Shown here one piece after another: positions 53,844 through 63,183 of a stretch of 64,000 nucleotides of DNA. Position numbers and translations under genes: made by a program. Source of the DNA: Desulfallas thermosapovorans DSM 6562 (GTDB taxonomy: Bacteria > Bacillota > Desulfotomaculia > Desulfotomaculales > Desulfallaceae); contig NZ_VNHM01000015.1 in NCBI RefSeq assembly GCF_008124625.1, positions 1 to 64,000 of the forward strand. The letters run 5' to 3'. The notes beneath the pieces are model-generated. The model was not told the origin of the DNA, searched no databases, and worked only from the letters and a program-made list of their open reading frames with translations. Position 1 is the first letter of the stretch. Each line of letters begins with the position of its first letter.

Positions 53844-56800
53844 GTGCGACTGGTGGGAGTACATATAGAGAATTACGGGCCGCTGCATGATTTTTCGCTC
53901 ACTGAAGAGGAACTGAGCCCCGGTCCATGCCTGATATACGGTTTGAATGAAGCGGGTAAGTCCACATTGCTTTCTTTTATCCGGGCCGTGCTTTTTGGTT
54001 ACAAGTCCGAGGGCGTCCATGGCGAGCCGGTGGGAGACAGGCCCAATAGCGGGTGGCTGCTTTTAGAGGAAGGCGGTGAAATCTACCGGGTAAAACGCAG
54101 CGGGCGGGGCAACGGCCGGGTGGTGGTGGAGTTGCCCGACGGCAGCCGCGCCGGGGAAGAGCTTTTAAAGACCGGTATTCTCCGGGGGGTGAGCCCGGCG
54201 TTGTTTAAAAATATTTTTGCCTTCGGCATGGATGAACTGCGCAAACTGGAAGATTTGGCCCGGGACGAGGTCAGTGCTCATATTTACGGTGCGGGCACGG
54301 GCACAGGACCGCAGCGCTTGGCCGGTGCCGCCGCCTGGTTGGACAAGACCGCCGGTACATTGTTTAAACCCCGGGGAAGGGCACCGGTATTAAATAAGCT
54401 GTTGGGTGAATTGGATGCCCTGGACCGGCAAATAAAAGAATTGGAACAGCAGCCTGAACAATACAATACTTTGCAGCAGCAATTAAAGGAGCTGGAAGGC
54501 CAAAAAGACCGCCTCCGGGCCGAAAGGGATGAGGGGCAAAGGCGCCTGCGCCGACTGGATAACCTGCTTAAAGCCCGGGCTCCCTGGAATGAATTGCAGC
54601 AATGCCTGGTAGCCAAAGGACGGGTGGCGGCCGGCTTTACACCGGCTACACAATTTCCTGACGACGGTATGGAACGGCTGAGCAGCCTTGAGGCCAGGCG
54701 TGATGAAAAACAGGCCGAGATAAGGGCCTGGGATAAAAAGGTGCAGGCCATAGCTGCCAGGCTGGCCGACATAAAAGTGGATGAGAAAATACTGGCCTGT
54801 GCCGCCGAAATTGAAGAATTAACCGGGGAGCGCTCCCTGTACCTGGAAAAAAAGCAAATGCTGGCGGAGCTAAAGGCAAGGGTTACGGAGGGAGAGCGGG
54901 CGGTACAGGAAAAACTATCCTCCCTGGGGCCGGGCTGGAATGAAAACAAGCTCATGCAGTTGGACACCTCCCTGGCCGTAAGGAGGCAGGTGGATGATTT
55001 CAGCCGCCGTTTCATGTCCCTGGAGCAAAAAACTGCGGACTGCTCCGCCCGGCTGTCCGGTGTCCGCAGGGAATTGACCGGGCTAAAGGCAACTAAGGAG
55101 GCCTTTGCTTCCCAATTGGCCGCACTGCCCGCGCCCCTTGATGATAACGGTATAACAGCGGAGCAAAGACTGGAGATGCTGGACCAGGCGGCTGTTGAAC
55201 TGGAACAACAGCAACGGCACCGGTTTATGGTGGATATACAGCAAAATAAACTGGCAGAAATTAATGAGCGCAGGCAGAGGCTGGAAACATCACTGGGACA
55301 GGCTGCAGGCGCTAAAAAGCCGCTCTGGCCGGTGTTGGCCCCGGTGCTGTTGGGCTGCCTGGGTGCCGGAGTTGCATTGCACCACACGGCATTGGGTTTA
55401 TTAATTATGGGCGGTGGTATTGGCCTGGCTGTATTGCTTTATGGCATACTGGCGGGACAGGCCAGGGAACGCCACAGCCGGGCGGAAGAATTGCGCGGTG
55501 AAATCGCCGCGCTGGAAAAGGCCCGGGCCGCAGCGGAGCAGGAACTGGCACGCTTGAATAATGAAATAACCGCCGGGGTGGACAGGCTGCGCCGGTTGGC
55601 ATTAGCTTTAAACGGGCGTGAAACCCTGGCCCGGGAGGATATCCCCGGGCTCAGGCAGCGCCTGTTGGGAGAGTTGGAAACCCGGCGCGTAAGACGTGAA
55701 TTACTTGCCCGTCTGGAACAGGCCGCCGGGGCGTTATCCCGGGCTACCGGGGAAATGCTACAGGTGGAGAAGGAACAGGCTGATCTCCAAAAAGCACGGG
55801 AAAAACTGGAAGACGAGTGGCGACAGTGGTTGAGTCACGGGGGACTGCCGTTACTGGACACCGGGGCGGCCGCAGATTTCTTGACCCTGGTGGAAAGGAT
55901 TGCCGACGGGCTCCGGGGCCTGCAGGCGGAAAGAAAGACACTGGAACAGGCGGCCGTAATGGTGCGGGAATATGAAGACCGGGTTATTGCACTGGCGGAG
56001 AAGTTAGGCCAGACAAGGCCTTCCCGAAACCATGTGGCGGGCTATATTACGCATGTGGCTAATTTGTTGAATGAGCAGTTGGAGGGTAAAGCCCGGTGCA
56101 TGAGATATGAGGAAGAGTTGCAGGAGGCGCGGGAAGGGCAAAAACTGGCGCTGGACAATCTGGCCGCTATAGAGCAGGATATTCAGGAACTTCTGGACCT
56201 TGTTGATGCCGGTGACACCGAGGATTTTCGACGCCGTATGGCCTTTTACCGGGAGTTGCGGCAACTGGAACACCGGATTGAAACCCTTGGAGGGCAGCTT
56301 TTGAATATTGCCGGATCGGCCGGGGACCTGCAGGAATTGCACGAAGAACTGGTCAACACTACCAGGGGGGAACATGAAGCCCAGCTCCGGGCTTTAGAAG
56401 AATTTTTGGCGCGGGCTGAAAATGAATTGGCCCGGTTGGGTGATCAGTCTGCGGCCATAAAACAACAGTTGCAGGTGCTGGAAAACGGTGAGGAATTAGC
56501 CCGGGCCAGGCAGCAACGGGCTATGCTGCGGGAAAGGCTGGCGGCCCGGGCCAGGCACTGGCAGGTGACGGTCTTGTGTGCCGCTCTGCTGGAGATGGCC
56601 AGGGAAAAACACGAGCGGGAGCGCCAGCCCGCCGTACTGGCCCGGGCTTCCCGGCTAATCGGTCCCATGACCCGGGGGCGATATACCCGGGTGGTGGCCC
56701 CGGTGGGGGAAACAACCGGTTTGGTGGTGGAAGAGCCGGGGGGGAGCCGGGTGCCCGCCCGGTTCCTCAGCAGGGGGGCGGCGGGTCAACTTTACCTGGC

Positions 56801-57056
56801 GGTGCGCATGGCACTGGCCGAACACTTTAGCTCGGTGGTTGCCCCCATGCCTATCATACTGGATGATATTTTGGTTGATTTTGATGCCGGTCGCATGCGG
56901 GGCGCCTGGCAGGTAATTAAAAAAATGGCCCAAAAACAGCAGATAATATTTTTTACCTGCCATGATTATATTGTGGCCGCCGCCCGGGAGCAGTTGACGG
57001 ATTTTAGCCTGGTCAGGCTGGAAAACGGCGTTAAGGTGAGCCAGGCCGGTTTGTAA
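53844..57056 (+). CDS. SbcC/YhaN-like SMC ATPase
   Basis: A 1070-residue Rad50-type ATPase. Walker A is GLNEAGKSTLL (about 33-43) and the C-terminal Walker B is ILDDILVDFD. Long coiled coils occupy the middle, broken by a hydrophobic Gly/Leu stretch near residues 493-534 that could be a membrane or packing segment, as in YhaN. The GTG start at 53844 overlaps the end region of the nuclease gene. The two proteins are clearly a unit. An unrelated phage defence role is possible for some SbcCD relatives, but nothing here shows it. Confidence 0.88.
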   Translation: MRLVGVHIENYGPLHDFSLTEEELSPGPCLIYGLNEAGKSTLLSFIRAVLFGYKSEGVHGEPVGDRPNSGWLLLEEGGEIYRVKRSGRGNGRVVVELPDGSRAGEELLKTGILRGVSPALFKNIFAFGMDELRKLEDLARDEVSAHIYGAGTGTGPQRLAGAAAWLDKTAGTLFKPRGRAPVLNKLLGELDALDRQIKELEQQPEQYNTLQQQLKELEGQKDRLRAERDEGQRRLRRLDNLLKARAPWNELQQCLVAKGRVAAGFTPATQFPDDGMERLSSLEARRDEKQAEIRAWDKKVQAIAARLADIKVDEKILACAAEIEELTGERSLYLEKKQMLAELKARVTEGERAVQEKLSSLGPGWNENKLMQLDTSLAVRRQVDDFSRRFMSLEQKTADCSARLSGVRRELTGLKATKEAFASQLAALPAPLDDNGITAEQRLEMLDQAAVELEQQQRHRFMVDIQQNKLAEINERRQRLETSLGQAAGAKKPLWPVLAPVLLGCLGAGVALHHTALGLLIMGGGIGLAVLLYGILAGQARERHSRAEELRGEIAALEKARAAAEQELARLNNEITAGVDRLRRLALALNGRETLAREDIPGLRQRLLGELETRRVRRELLARLEQAAGALSRATGEMLQVEKEQADLQKAREKLEDEWRQWLSHGGLPLLDTGAAADFLTLVERIADGLRGLQAERKTLEQAAVMVREYEDRVIALAEKLGQTRPSRNHVAGYITHVANLLNEQLEGKARCMRYEEELQEAREGQKLALDNLAAIEQDIQELLDLVDAGDTEDFRRRMAFYRELRQLEHRIETLGGQLLNIAGSAGDLQELHEELVNTTRGEHEAQLRALEEFLARAENELARLGDQSAAIKQQLQVLENGEELARARQQRAMLRERLAARARHWQVTVLCAALLEMAREKHERERQPAVLARASRLIGPMTRGRYTRVVAPVGETTGLVVEEPGGSRVPARFLSRGAAGQLYLAVRMALAEHFSSVVAPMPIILDDILVDFDAGRMRGAWQVIKKMAQKQQIIFFTCHDYIVAAAREQLTDFSLVRLENGVKVSQAGL

Positions 57057-57148
57057 CGAATATGATTGATAAAAGATGCATTTGAACGACAGCGAGGCGT
57101 GGGGCATATTATATAAAGCGCTGGTTTAACCAATTGACCGTCAATTAA

Positions 57149-57265
57149 AGTGACTGTTCGACAAGTCCGTGCCAGGTGCTGTACTGGTTTCACCAATAAT
57201 CTCTATATCAATCTCTAAGTTGGCTGGAGTCTTCTATGTTGGCCGGCTTGTGCGTGAACATACTT
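57149..57265. repeat. Degenerate dispersed element, copy 2
   Basis: TGTTCGACAAGTCCGTGCC and, further on, TATGTTGGCCGGCTTGTGCG resemble 2655-2760. Inside, TTGGCTGG and TTGGCCGG are repeated at 17-base spacing. It lies in the otherwise empty 57057-57297 gap. Confidence 0.25.
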
Positions 57266-57297
57266 TAAAGGCTAATTCTTGTTTATTTTTCGGTAAA

Positions 57298-57326
57298 TTG
57301 ACACATAGATAACGAAAGTATATACT
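57298..57326 (+). promoter_or_regulatory. Strong sigma-A-type promoter for glmM
   Basis: TTGACA (57298-57303) and TATACT (57321-57326) with a 17-bp spacer, about 95 bases before the glmM start. This gives glmM a promoter separate from cdaAR. Confidence 0.8.
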
Positions 57327-57419
57327 TTATGTATCTGCACGTAAAAATTTCCATTTTCATTGCAAAAATGTCAAGGGCTTCAATTAACTGTTTATCGCAT
57401 TTCAGGAGGTAATGTATTA

Positions 57420-58754
57420 ATGACACGGTTATTCGGCACCGATGGTGTGCGTGGCGTTGCCAATAAGGATCTCACCCCCGAGCTGGCTTATAAATTGGGC
57501 CGGGCCGGGGCACACGTGCTGGCGGGAGACAATCTGCCCAAGCGGTTGGTGGTGGGTCGTGACACCCGTGTTTCCGGGGATATGCTGGAGGCAGCCCTGG
57601 CCGCCGGTATTTGTTCCACCGGCGTAGATGTATTAACGGTGGGGGTTATTCCCACACCCGCCATAGCACTGCTGACCAGGGAACTGAATGCCGCCGGGGG
57701 TGTGGTAATATCAGCCTCGCACAACCCCGTGGAAGATAACGGCATTAAATTCTTCGGCCCCAGCGGCTATAAACTACCCGATGACAGGGAGCAGCAAATT
57801 GAACAGTTACTGACGGATGGCAGCACCCAATTACCATCACCGGTGGGAGCAGGTGTGGGCCGGATACAAAGGGTGACGGATGCCGATGATCGTTATATTG
57901 ATTTTCTTAAAGGGACCGTTACCGGTGATTTAAGCGGGCTTACAATAGTGGTGGACTGCGCCAACGGCGCGGCTTACCGGGTGGCCCCCCGGGTGCTGGA
58001 GGAACTTGGGGCCAGGGTTATCCCCATTTTTAACACTCCGGACGGAGTGAATATTAATGCCGGGTGCGGTTCCACCCACCCGGAAAAGCTCCAGGATGCG
58101 GTGGTGTATCACGGTGCAGATTTGGGCCTGGCCCACGACGGAGATGCCGACCGGCTGATTGCTGTGGACCACCGGGGTAACCTGGTGGACGGTGACCAGA
58201 TTATGGTTATTTGCGCCAGGCACTTAAAAGCTCAAAACCGGCTGCCCCAAAATACCGTGGTGGTAACTGTGATGAGCAATCTGGGCTTGCACCTGGCCAT
58301 GCGGGAAGCTGGTATTGAGGTGCTGCAGACCAAGGTGGGGGACCGTTACGTGCTGGAGGAACTGCTGCACAGCGGGGCGATTTTGGGCGGCGAACAATCC
58401 GGCCATATACTGTTTTTGGATCACAGCCCCACAGGTGACGGTGTGCTCACCGCACTCCAACTGCTGATGGTGATAAAATCCACCGGGCGTAATCTGGCCG
58501 AGCTAGCGTCACAAATGGAACGCTTGCCGCAACTTTTGGAAAACGTCCGTGTGGCAGATAAACACCAGGTGATGACCAGCCCGGCGCTTAAAGAGAGCAT
58601 TGCTCAAATGGAAAAACGCCTGGCCGGCCAGGGCCGCGTGCTGGTGCGTCCTTCGGGCACTGAGTCGCTGGTGCGGGTAATGGCGGAGGGCCGGGATATG
58701 GAGCAGCTAAAGGTCGTGGTGGGTGAACTGGTTAATTTGATTAAGGAATTATAA
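57420..58754 (+). CDS. glmM: Phosphoglucosamine mutase
   Basis: A 444-residue phosphohexomutase that interconverts glucosamine-6- and -1-phosphate for peptidoglycan synthesis. [11 protein letters not shown], the phosphoserine loop [14 protein letters not shown], the metal loop DGDADR and the C-terminal [12 protein letters not shown] are all present. ATG 57420 follows AGGAGGT; an extension to 57360 is rejected. It has its own promoter and precedes glmS. In many Firmicutes it follows cdaAR directly and can affect c-di-AMP synthesis. Confidence 0.96.
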   Translation: MTRLFGTDGVRGVANKDLTPELAYKLGRAGAHVLAGDNLPKRLVVGRDTRVSGDMLEAALAAGICSTGVDVLTVGVIPTPAIALLTRELNAAGGVVISASHNPVEDNGIKFFGPSGYKLPDDREQQIEQLLTDGSTQLPSPVGAGVGRIQRVTDADDRYIDFLKGTVTGDLSGLTIVVDCANGAAYRVAPRVLEELGARVIPIFNTPDGVNINAGCGSTHPEKLQDAVVYHGADLGLAHDGDADRLIAVDHRGNLVDGDQIMVICARHLKAQNRLPQNTVVVTVMSNLGLHLAMREAGIEVLQTKVGDRYVLEELLHSGAILGGEQSGHILFLDHSPTGDGVLTALQLLMVIKSTGRNLAELASQMERLPQLLENVRVADKHQVMTSPALKESIAQMEKRLAGQGRVLVRPSGTESLVRVMAEGRDMEQLKVVVGELVNLIKEL

Positions 58755-58871
58755 GGAATCTTTAGTATTTCAGCTTTTTAATAGTTAAACATGTTTTATA
58801 TCAGCTGTGATGGAAAAACTTTTACAGTGCAGAGGAAACAGGGATAAGGTATGATGTTAATTATAATTCTG

Positions 58872-58963
58872 CCGGGAGGTTGCTCTTTTGGGCAGCACTG
58901 CCCGGTAGACCAAAAAGGTGGTGATAAACAAATTACCTGCTGCCATTGTAATATATCTCCCGG
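58872..58963 (+). ncRNA. Folded leader segment upstream of the glmS ribozyme
   Basis: Three nested helices can form: CCGGGAG (58872-58878) with CTCCCGG (58957-58963), GGCAGCA (58891-58897) with TGCTGCC (58938-58944), and GGTA (58904-58907) with TACC (58934-58937). The same stretch also reads as a 53-codon frame with Cys pairs from ATG 58851 but has no good ribosome site. I do not recognise a known RNA class. Confidence 0.35.
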
Positions 58964-58982
58964 GCGGACGACAATTAAATGG

Positions 58983-59123
58983 AAAGCGCCAGAACCCGTT
59001 TTGCCGGGTTGACGAGGGGGGAGTTTATCGAAATTTCGGCGGGTGCTCCCCGGTTCGGTCATGACCGTTAAAGGTATTACAAAACCCGCGGGTAACTGCG
59101 GGGACAAAGGATGCCGGATGACC
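58983..59123 (+). ncRNA. glmS ribozyme: glmS ribozyme
   Basis: The conserved core is clear: AAGCGCCAGAAC with the cleavage site expected between A58985 and G58986, GTTGACGAGG, TTTATCGAAATTTCGGCGGG and CTCCCCGG, then the 3' GACAAAGG stem. It self-cleaves when glucosamine-6-phosphate binds, lowering glmS expression. It lies about 160 bases before the glmS start, and its identity is very sure. Confidence 0.95.
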
Positions 59124-59150
59124 AGTCAAAGGCAGGAATACCGGTTTAAT

Positions 59151-59190
59151 GCCGTCGGGAGTGGTATGCCCTTTTGACGGTTATTTTTAT
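59151..59190 (+). terminator. Possible terminator or attenuator after the ribozyme
   Basis: GCCGTC (59151-59156) and GACGG (59176-59180) pair, followed by TTATTTTTAT. It sits between the ribozyme and glmS, so readthrough is needed unless a further promoter lies at 59190-59265. Confidence 0.4.
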
Positions 59191-59282
59191 GCCTGTTTAC
59201 CACACTATATATAACGCCCACAACATATGTAAAATAGGTCAATCTTTATAGTATTTAAGCGTGGGAACGGAGGTTTTAATGC

Positions 59283-61112
59283 ATGTGTGGCATTGTAGGA
59301 TATATTGGGGGCCGCCAGGCGGCGCCCATATTGCTGGACGGATTACAAAAATTGGAGTACCGTGGTTATGATTCCGCTGGTATCGCGGTGCTTGGGGATA
59401 ACGTTATCAAGCTGCAAAAGAAAACAGGTAAACTTATTGGACTGCGGGCGCAAATGAACGAAAGCATGCCCACATCCACTGTGGGTATCGGGCATACCCG
59501 CTGGGCCACCCATGGCCGGCCCAGTGACGCCAATGCCCACCCCCACCTGGACTGTTCCGGGCGATTTGCGGTGGTGCACAACGGTATCATAGAAAATTAC
59601 CTTAACCTGCGGGAACAGCTGATTTCTCAGGGGCATGTGTTTCGCTCCGAAACCGATACCGAAGTGCTGCCCCACTTAATTGAAGAGCTATACACGGGGG
59701 ACCTGGTGGAAACCATGCAGCGGGTACTTGAAAAAGTGGATGGCTCATACGCTGCTGTGGTTTTGTCCCTGGACGAACCCGATCAACTGCTGGCCGCCCG
59801 CCACGATAGCCCGCTGGTGGTGGGGCTGGGGGAAGGGGAAAACTTCCTGGCCTCTGATATCCCGGCGCTATTGGCCCATACCCGCCGGACCTATATACTG
59901 GAGGACGGTGAAATAGCCGTGCTCACCCGGGACCGGGTGCAGGTGCTGGGTCGAAACGGCCAACCGGTGGAAAAGCAAATATATACCGTTAAATGGGAGG
60001 CCAAACAGGCTGAAAAGGATGGTTACGCCCACTTTATGCTCAAGGAAATTCACGAGCAGCCCCGGGCGATCAAGGATACTTTAAGCGGGCGCATTGCCGC
60101 GGGTGACAGTGGCGTGACGCTAAAGGAGATCAACATTCCGGAAGAACAGCTACGGGAAATGAATAAAATCTTTATTACCGCCTGCGGCACAGCCTATCAT
60201 GCCGGCCTGGTTGGTAAACATATCATAGAATCCCTGGCCCGTATCCCGGTGGAAGTGGATATCGCTTCGGAGTTTCGCTACCGAAACCCCCTTTTGGACC
60301 GCAATTCCCTGGTGATTGTGGTCAGCCAGAGCGGTGAAACCGCCGACACCCTGGCAGCCCTACGGGAAGCCAAGCGCAAAGGGGCCCGGGTGCTGGCCGT
60401 AACCAATGTAGTGGACAGCTCCGTGGCCCGGGAGGCCGACGACGTTCTCTACACCTGGGCCGGGCCGGAAATTGCCGTTGCCTCCACCAAAGCTTATACC
60501 ACCCAGCTGGTTTGCATGTACCTCATTGGTTTATATCTGGCCCAGCAGCGCGGTGCCCTGGGGCCTGGGGAAACGGCTGAAATTGTTGCCGAGCTGCGCA
60601 AATTACCCGGTAAAGTGAGCGCTGTTTTAGAAAACGGTAGTGATATTGAAAACTTTGTCCGGCAGTACAGCAACTGCGGCAGCGTGTTTTACATCGGGCG
60701 GGGCCTGGATCATGCCGTGGCCATGGAGGGTTCATTAAAACTCAAGGAAATCTCTTATATCCACGCCGAAGCCTATGCCGCCGGTGAACTTAAACACGGT
60801 ACTCTGGCTTTGATTGAAAAGGATGTGCCGGTTATAGCCCTGGCCACCCAGGCCGACTTGTTTGAAAAGATGCTCAGCAACATTAAAGAAGTCAAGGCCC
60901 GGGATGCCGTTGTGGTGGCTGTGGCCATGCGGGGCCTGGAAGAGGTGGCCAAAGAAGCCGACCAGGTCATGTATATTCCCCGCACCCACCAGGTTCTCGC
61001 CCCGGTGCTGGCGGTAATACCGCTGCAGCTTCTGGCCTATCATATGGCCGTAGCCCGGAATTGCGATGTTGACCAGCCCAGAAACTTGGCCAAAAGCGTA
61101 ACGGTGGAGTAA
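59283..61112 (+). CDS. glmS: Glutamine-fructose-6-phosphate aminotransferase
   Basis: A 609-residue enzyme that makes glucosamine-6-phosphate, the first step of amino-sugar synthesis. The N-terminal glutaminase has Cys as residue 2 (MCGIVGYIG), which requires start ATG 59283 and not the out-of-frame ATG 59279. The two SIS domains follow with VSQSGETADTLAALREAK and the C-terminal NLAKSVTVE. The ribosome site is GGAGG. It is controlled by the upstream ribozyme. Confidence 0.97.
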   Translation: MCGIVGYIGGRQAAPILLDGLQKLEYRGYDSAGIAVLGDNVIKLQKKTGKLIGLRAQMNESMPTSTVGIGHTRWATHGRPSDANAHPHLDCSGRFAVVHNGIIENYLNLREQLISQGHVFRSETDTEVLPHLIEELYTGDLVETMQRVLEKVDGSYAAVVLSLDEPDQLLAARHDSPLVVGLGEGENFLASDIPALLAHTRRTYILEDGEIAVLTRDRVQVLGRNGQPVEKQIYTVKWEAKQAEKDGYAHFMLKEIHEQPRAIKDTLSGRIAAGDSGVTLKEINIPEEQLREMNKIFITACGTAYHAGLVGKHIIESLARIPVEVDIASEFRYRNPLLDRNSLVIVVSQSGETADTLAALREAKRKGARVLAVTNVVDSSVAREADDVLYTWAGPEIAVASTKAYTTQLVCMYLIGLYLAQQRGALGPGETAEIVAELRKLPGKVSAVLENGSDIENFVRQYSNCGSVFYIGRGLDHAVAMEGSLKLKEISYIHAEAYAAGELKHGTLALIEKDVPVIALATQADLFEKMLSNIKEVKARDAVVVAVAMRGLEEVAKEADQVMYIPRTHQVLAPVLAVIPLQLLAYHMAVARNCDVDQPRNLAKSVTVE

Positions 61113-61269
61113 TTTACCTGCACACCCTATTCAGTGTGCTGGTTTGAATAAAAGTTGAGAGAATATATGATTAGAAGTTGAGATTAATTTGAATGAAAGA
61201 TGAGAATGGTTAAAGGAAACAAAATTTTGCTATGTAATCATAATCGTAAATCCATAAGATGTACAGATG

Positions 61270-61310
61270 AAAACCCCGCAACTCTTAGCAAAAAGATTTG
61301 CGGGGTTTTT
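61270..61310 (+). terminator. glmS terminator
   Basis: AAAACCCCGCAA and TTTGCGGGGTTTTT form a strong stem with a T tract. A smaller GCACAC/GTGTGC hairpin lies at about 61120-61140. Confidence 0.85.
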
Positions 61311-61322
61311 ATTATGGCTTAA

Positions 61323-61433
61323 GGGTTACGGAAAGTACGTTATCCAAAGTCAACGCTGGAGGAGATGGACGAGCTGTTCCGGGGTAAGTTGGATAAGTAT
61401 TTTCCGGAGGCCAAGGTGGAGTATTTGGTGTGA
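61323..61433 (+). pseudogene. 3' end of an unidentified gene
   Basis: An open frame without a start reads GLRKVRYPKSTLEEMDELFR then GKLDKYFPEAKVEYLV and stops at 61431-61433. The amino-acid composition is protein-like, but I do not recognise the family. It begins right after the glmS terminator, so an insertion or deletion has probably removed its front. Confidence 0.35.
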
Positions 61434-61439
61434 GCAAAA

Positions 61440-61680
61440 TGTGAAAACCTTTTTTGGCCTGCTCCGGCGGATGTTGCAACTAGTGTTGTGCCATTGAAGC
61501 TGCCATAGCTGTTATCCGGCGCTACCGTTACGCCGGTTATGGTGATGTTAATATTATCTCCGTCAAAATCGGTGTCGGTATTCCCCAGTGCGTCTTTTAC
61601 GGTCAGGGTTATCCGGGGCGGTATACTGAACGCTCCAACTGTTATAATATGTAGAGGATTATTGGAAAATGATCTGATTA
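61440..61680 (-). pseudogene. Remnant of a surface-protein repeat
   Basis: The minus strand reads FSIPPRITLTVKDALGNTDTDF, then NITITGVTVAPDNSYGSF and NGTTLVATSAGAG. This is typical of tandem Ig-like or bacterial surface repeats. There is no signal peptide or start, and only one repeat unit is left. The neighbours are also fragments, so the region has been rearranged. Confidence 0.5.
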
Positions 61681-61683
61681 TAA

Positions 61684-61986
61684 TTAGCTTGCTTCTTTTC
61701 TATTCTGGTATCTATTATCGTTCCAGTAGCGGTACCTGCAATACCTATCATTAAGATCCTCTCTATGTAAAATATAATGAGCCAGTTCATGCGCCAGTGT
61801 AAATGTTTGCTCTTCCTGAGAAACATTTGAGGAAATAATTATCACATCTACGCCTTTGTAGCGGGTATAAAGTCCATAAATTCCTGCGTCATAATAATTT
61901 AGAAACGGTGTCTCCAATACTTGTATGCCAAGGTTTCTTGCCGTTTCCATAAGAATTGATTTAACTCTGTTAGTTAATTGATTCAT
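61684..61986 (-). CDS. Short ImmA/IrrE-type metalloprotease
   Basis: A 100-residue protein from ATG 61986 behind AAGGAGAT. It carries the zinc motif in FTLAHELAHYILHRE (HExxH), the core of ImmA/IrrE proteins that cleave XRE repressors of mobile elements or regulate stress genes. It is shorter than usual and ends in a Tyr/Arg-rich tail (CRYRYWNDNRYQNRKEA). An in-frame extension to 62397 lacks family sequence and is rejected. No intact XRE partner is adjacent. Confidence 0.7.
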   Translation of the reverse strand: MNQLTNRVKSILMETARNLGIQVLETPFLNYYDAGIYGLYTRYKGVDVIIISSNVSQEEQTFTLAHELAHYILHREDLNDRYCRYRYWNDNRYQNRKEAS

Positions 61987-62145
61987 TGATACATATCTCC
62001 TTTTGCCATCTATTACTTGTCTAACTCTTTGCATCTGTTGCAGCATCGTATCCGCCGCCAATATCCGCCACACGCAGGCGAAGCACTCACAGAGCCCGTC
62101 CCAAGCCGCGCTTGCTGTGGCGGTAAGTGTCGGCAGGGAGCTTAG

Positions 62146-62400
62146 CACCAGGCAAAACACTGTTTTATTCTTACGCAACAGCAAAAGGAAAAAAGCGCCG
62201 GCCGGCTGCAGGGGCGCGCACCGCGGCCGGACGAGCGTTACCGGCCGGGAGATCCACAGCCGGCCGGCAACCAGGCGATGGTCCAGTCCCACCTGGCCGG
62301 TGAATTGCAGCGCGACATCAAACGCATCAAGGACGAGCTCGACAGTTTTTTTTATACTGAAGGCGTCGAGGAGCGGGTTATCGCAATCCTTTGGCATTAG
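62146..62400 (+). pseudogene. Phage-like gene fragment without its 5' end
   Basis: An open frame without an early start reads LTQQQKEKSAGRLQG, then RYRPGDPQPAGNQAM and a helical tail GELQRDIKRIKDELDSF, stopping at 62398-62400. ATG 62278 could start a 40-residue product but has no ribosome site. It lies 15 bases before the next gene. The function is unknown. The DNA at 61987-62145 between it and the protease gene shows no gene. Confidence 0.4.
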
Positions 62401-62415
62401 GCCGGGCGGGGATCA

Positions 62416-62961
62416 ATGGCCAGCGGCTATCTGGACTGGATTTTTGATAGCCTGCAGCAGACCAAGAAAGGAGTATTTAGCGATACCACGTATTACGACG
62501 CGATGTTCGATAAATTTGACCGGGCTGACGAAATCCGGATGATCCGTGATGGCACCATGCGCTACCGCGGGCGGGATTCCGCCCGGGAGACCAGGCGACA
62601 GGTTAAGGAGGCTCAGCGGCAGGCTGAAGAGAAAGCCAGGCGCAAGGAGATTGACCTGGAGGCGGATTTAACCGGGAAATGGATCAAGAACAAGGCCGAA
62701 CCATACGAGATCCCCGCTACGCCAAGGAATATTTTTCTTGCTAAACTCGAGATCAGACGCCTGGAGGAAAAACAGGCAGGCCAGCTTCTGCCCGTCGAGA
62801 AGATCCAGGGTGTTACGATAACGCAGCTGGAGGGCGTGCTTTCCGTCGAGATCCGGTACATCGCCGGCCGGACACGGCAGCCGCAGAGTTTATCGGTGCC
62901 CATCGGGTTAGAATGTACGGGCAAATTATTGCGTTTCATCCCAATGGCAGCCTTTTATTAG
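62416..62961 (+). CDS. Hypothetical protein, probably phage-derived
   Basis: A 181-residue protein from ATG 62416 behind CGGGGAT. The N-terminus is YLDWIFDSLQQTKKGVFSD. A highly charged middle (ARETRRQVKEAQRQAEEKARRKE) looks like a coiled coil, and a beta-rich C-terminus follows. I do not recognise it. The next frame (62913) overlaps by 49 bases and continues similar beta-like sequence, so a frameshift in one longer gene is possible. Confidence 0.5.
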   Translation: MASGYLDWIFDSLQQTKKGVFSDTTYYDAMFDKFDRADEIRMIRDGTMRYRGRDSARETRRQVKEAQRQAEEKARRKEIDLEADLTGKWIKNKAEPYEIPATPRNIFLAKLEIRRLEEKQAGQLLPVEKIQGVTITQLEGVLSVEIRYIAGRTRQPQSLSVPIGLECTGKLLRFIPMAAFY

Positions 62962-63149
62962 GTGCGAAATCCGTGGTTTTTCAGTTTGAAAGACAGACCT
63001 CTGATCTAAGTGTTATGCCCAATGGTTCCTTTATCCTGGGAGGGATACACTCTTCTTCACCACCGAATAACACTCCAAACCTGCATTTTTTCTGGAAAGA
63101 TTATAATGGCGATTTATACTCTTTCAGGATACCCGGTGTAAAATGGTAG
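62913..63149 (+). CDS. Small hypothetical protein with repeated PNGS motifs
   Basis: A 78-residue protein with two similar turns, HPNGSLLLGA and MPNGSFILGG, suggesting a small beta structure. No ribosome site is visible before ATG 62913, which lies inside the 62416 gene. It may be the displaced C-terminal part of that gene after a frameshift. Confidence 0.4.
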   Translation: MYGQIIAFHPNGSLLLGAKSVVFQFERQTSDLSVMPNGSFILGGIHSSSPPNNTPNLHFFWKDYNGDLYSFRIPGVKW

Positions 63150-63183
63150 CAAGTTAAGCACTAAGAAGCTTGAACAGGAGGAC

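Noticed and set aside
53844-57056. SbcCD-like pair as a phage defence island
   Set aside because: The pair matches housekeeping YhaO/YhaN-type repair proteins and has no adjacent defence genes.
58851-59012. 53-codon frame with CSFGQHC and CCHCN
   Set aside because: ATG follows AAGG without spacing, the frame runs into the ribozyme, and the same bases form plausible RNA helices. No family is recognised.
61987-62397. N-terminal extension of the ImmA-like protein to 237 residues
   Set aside because: The extension is low-complexity and lacks family sequence, while ATG 61986 has a good ribosome site.
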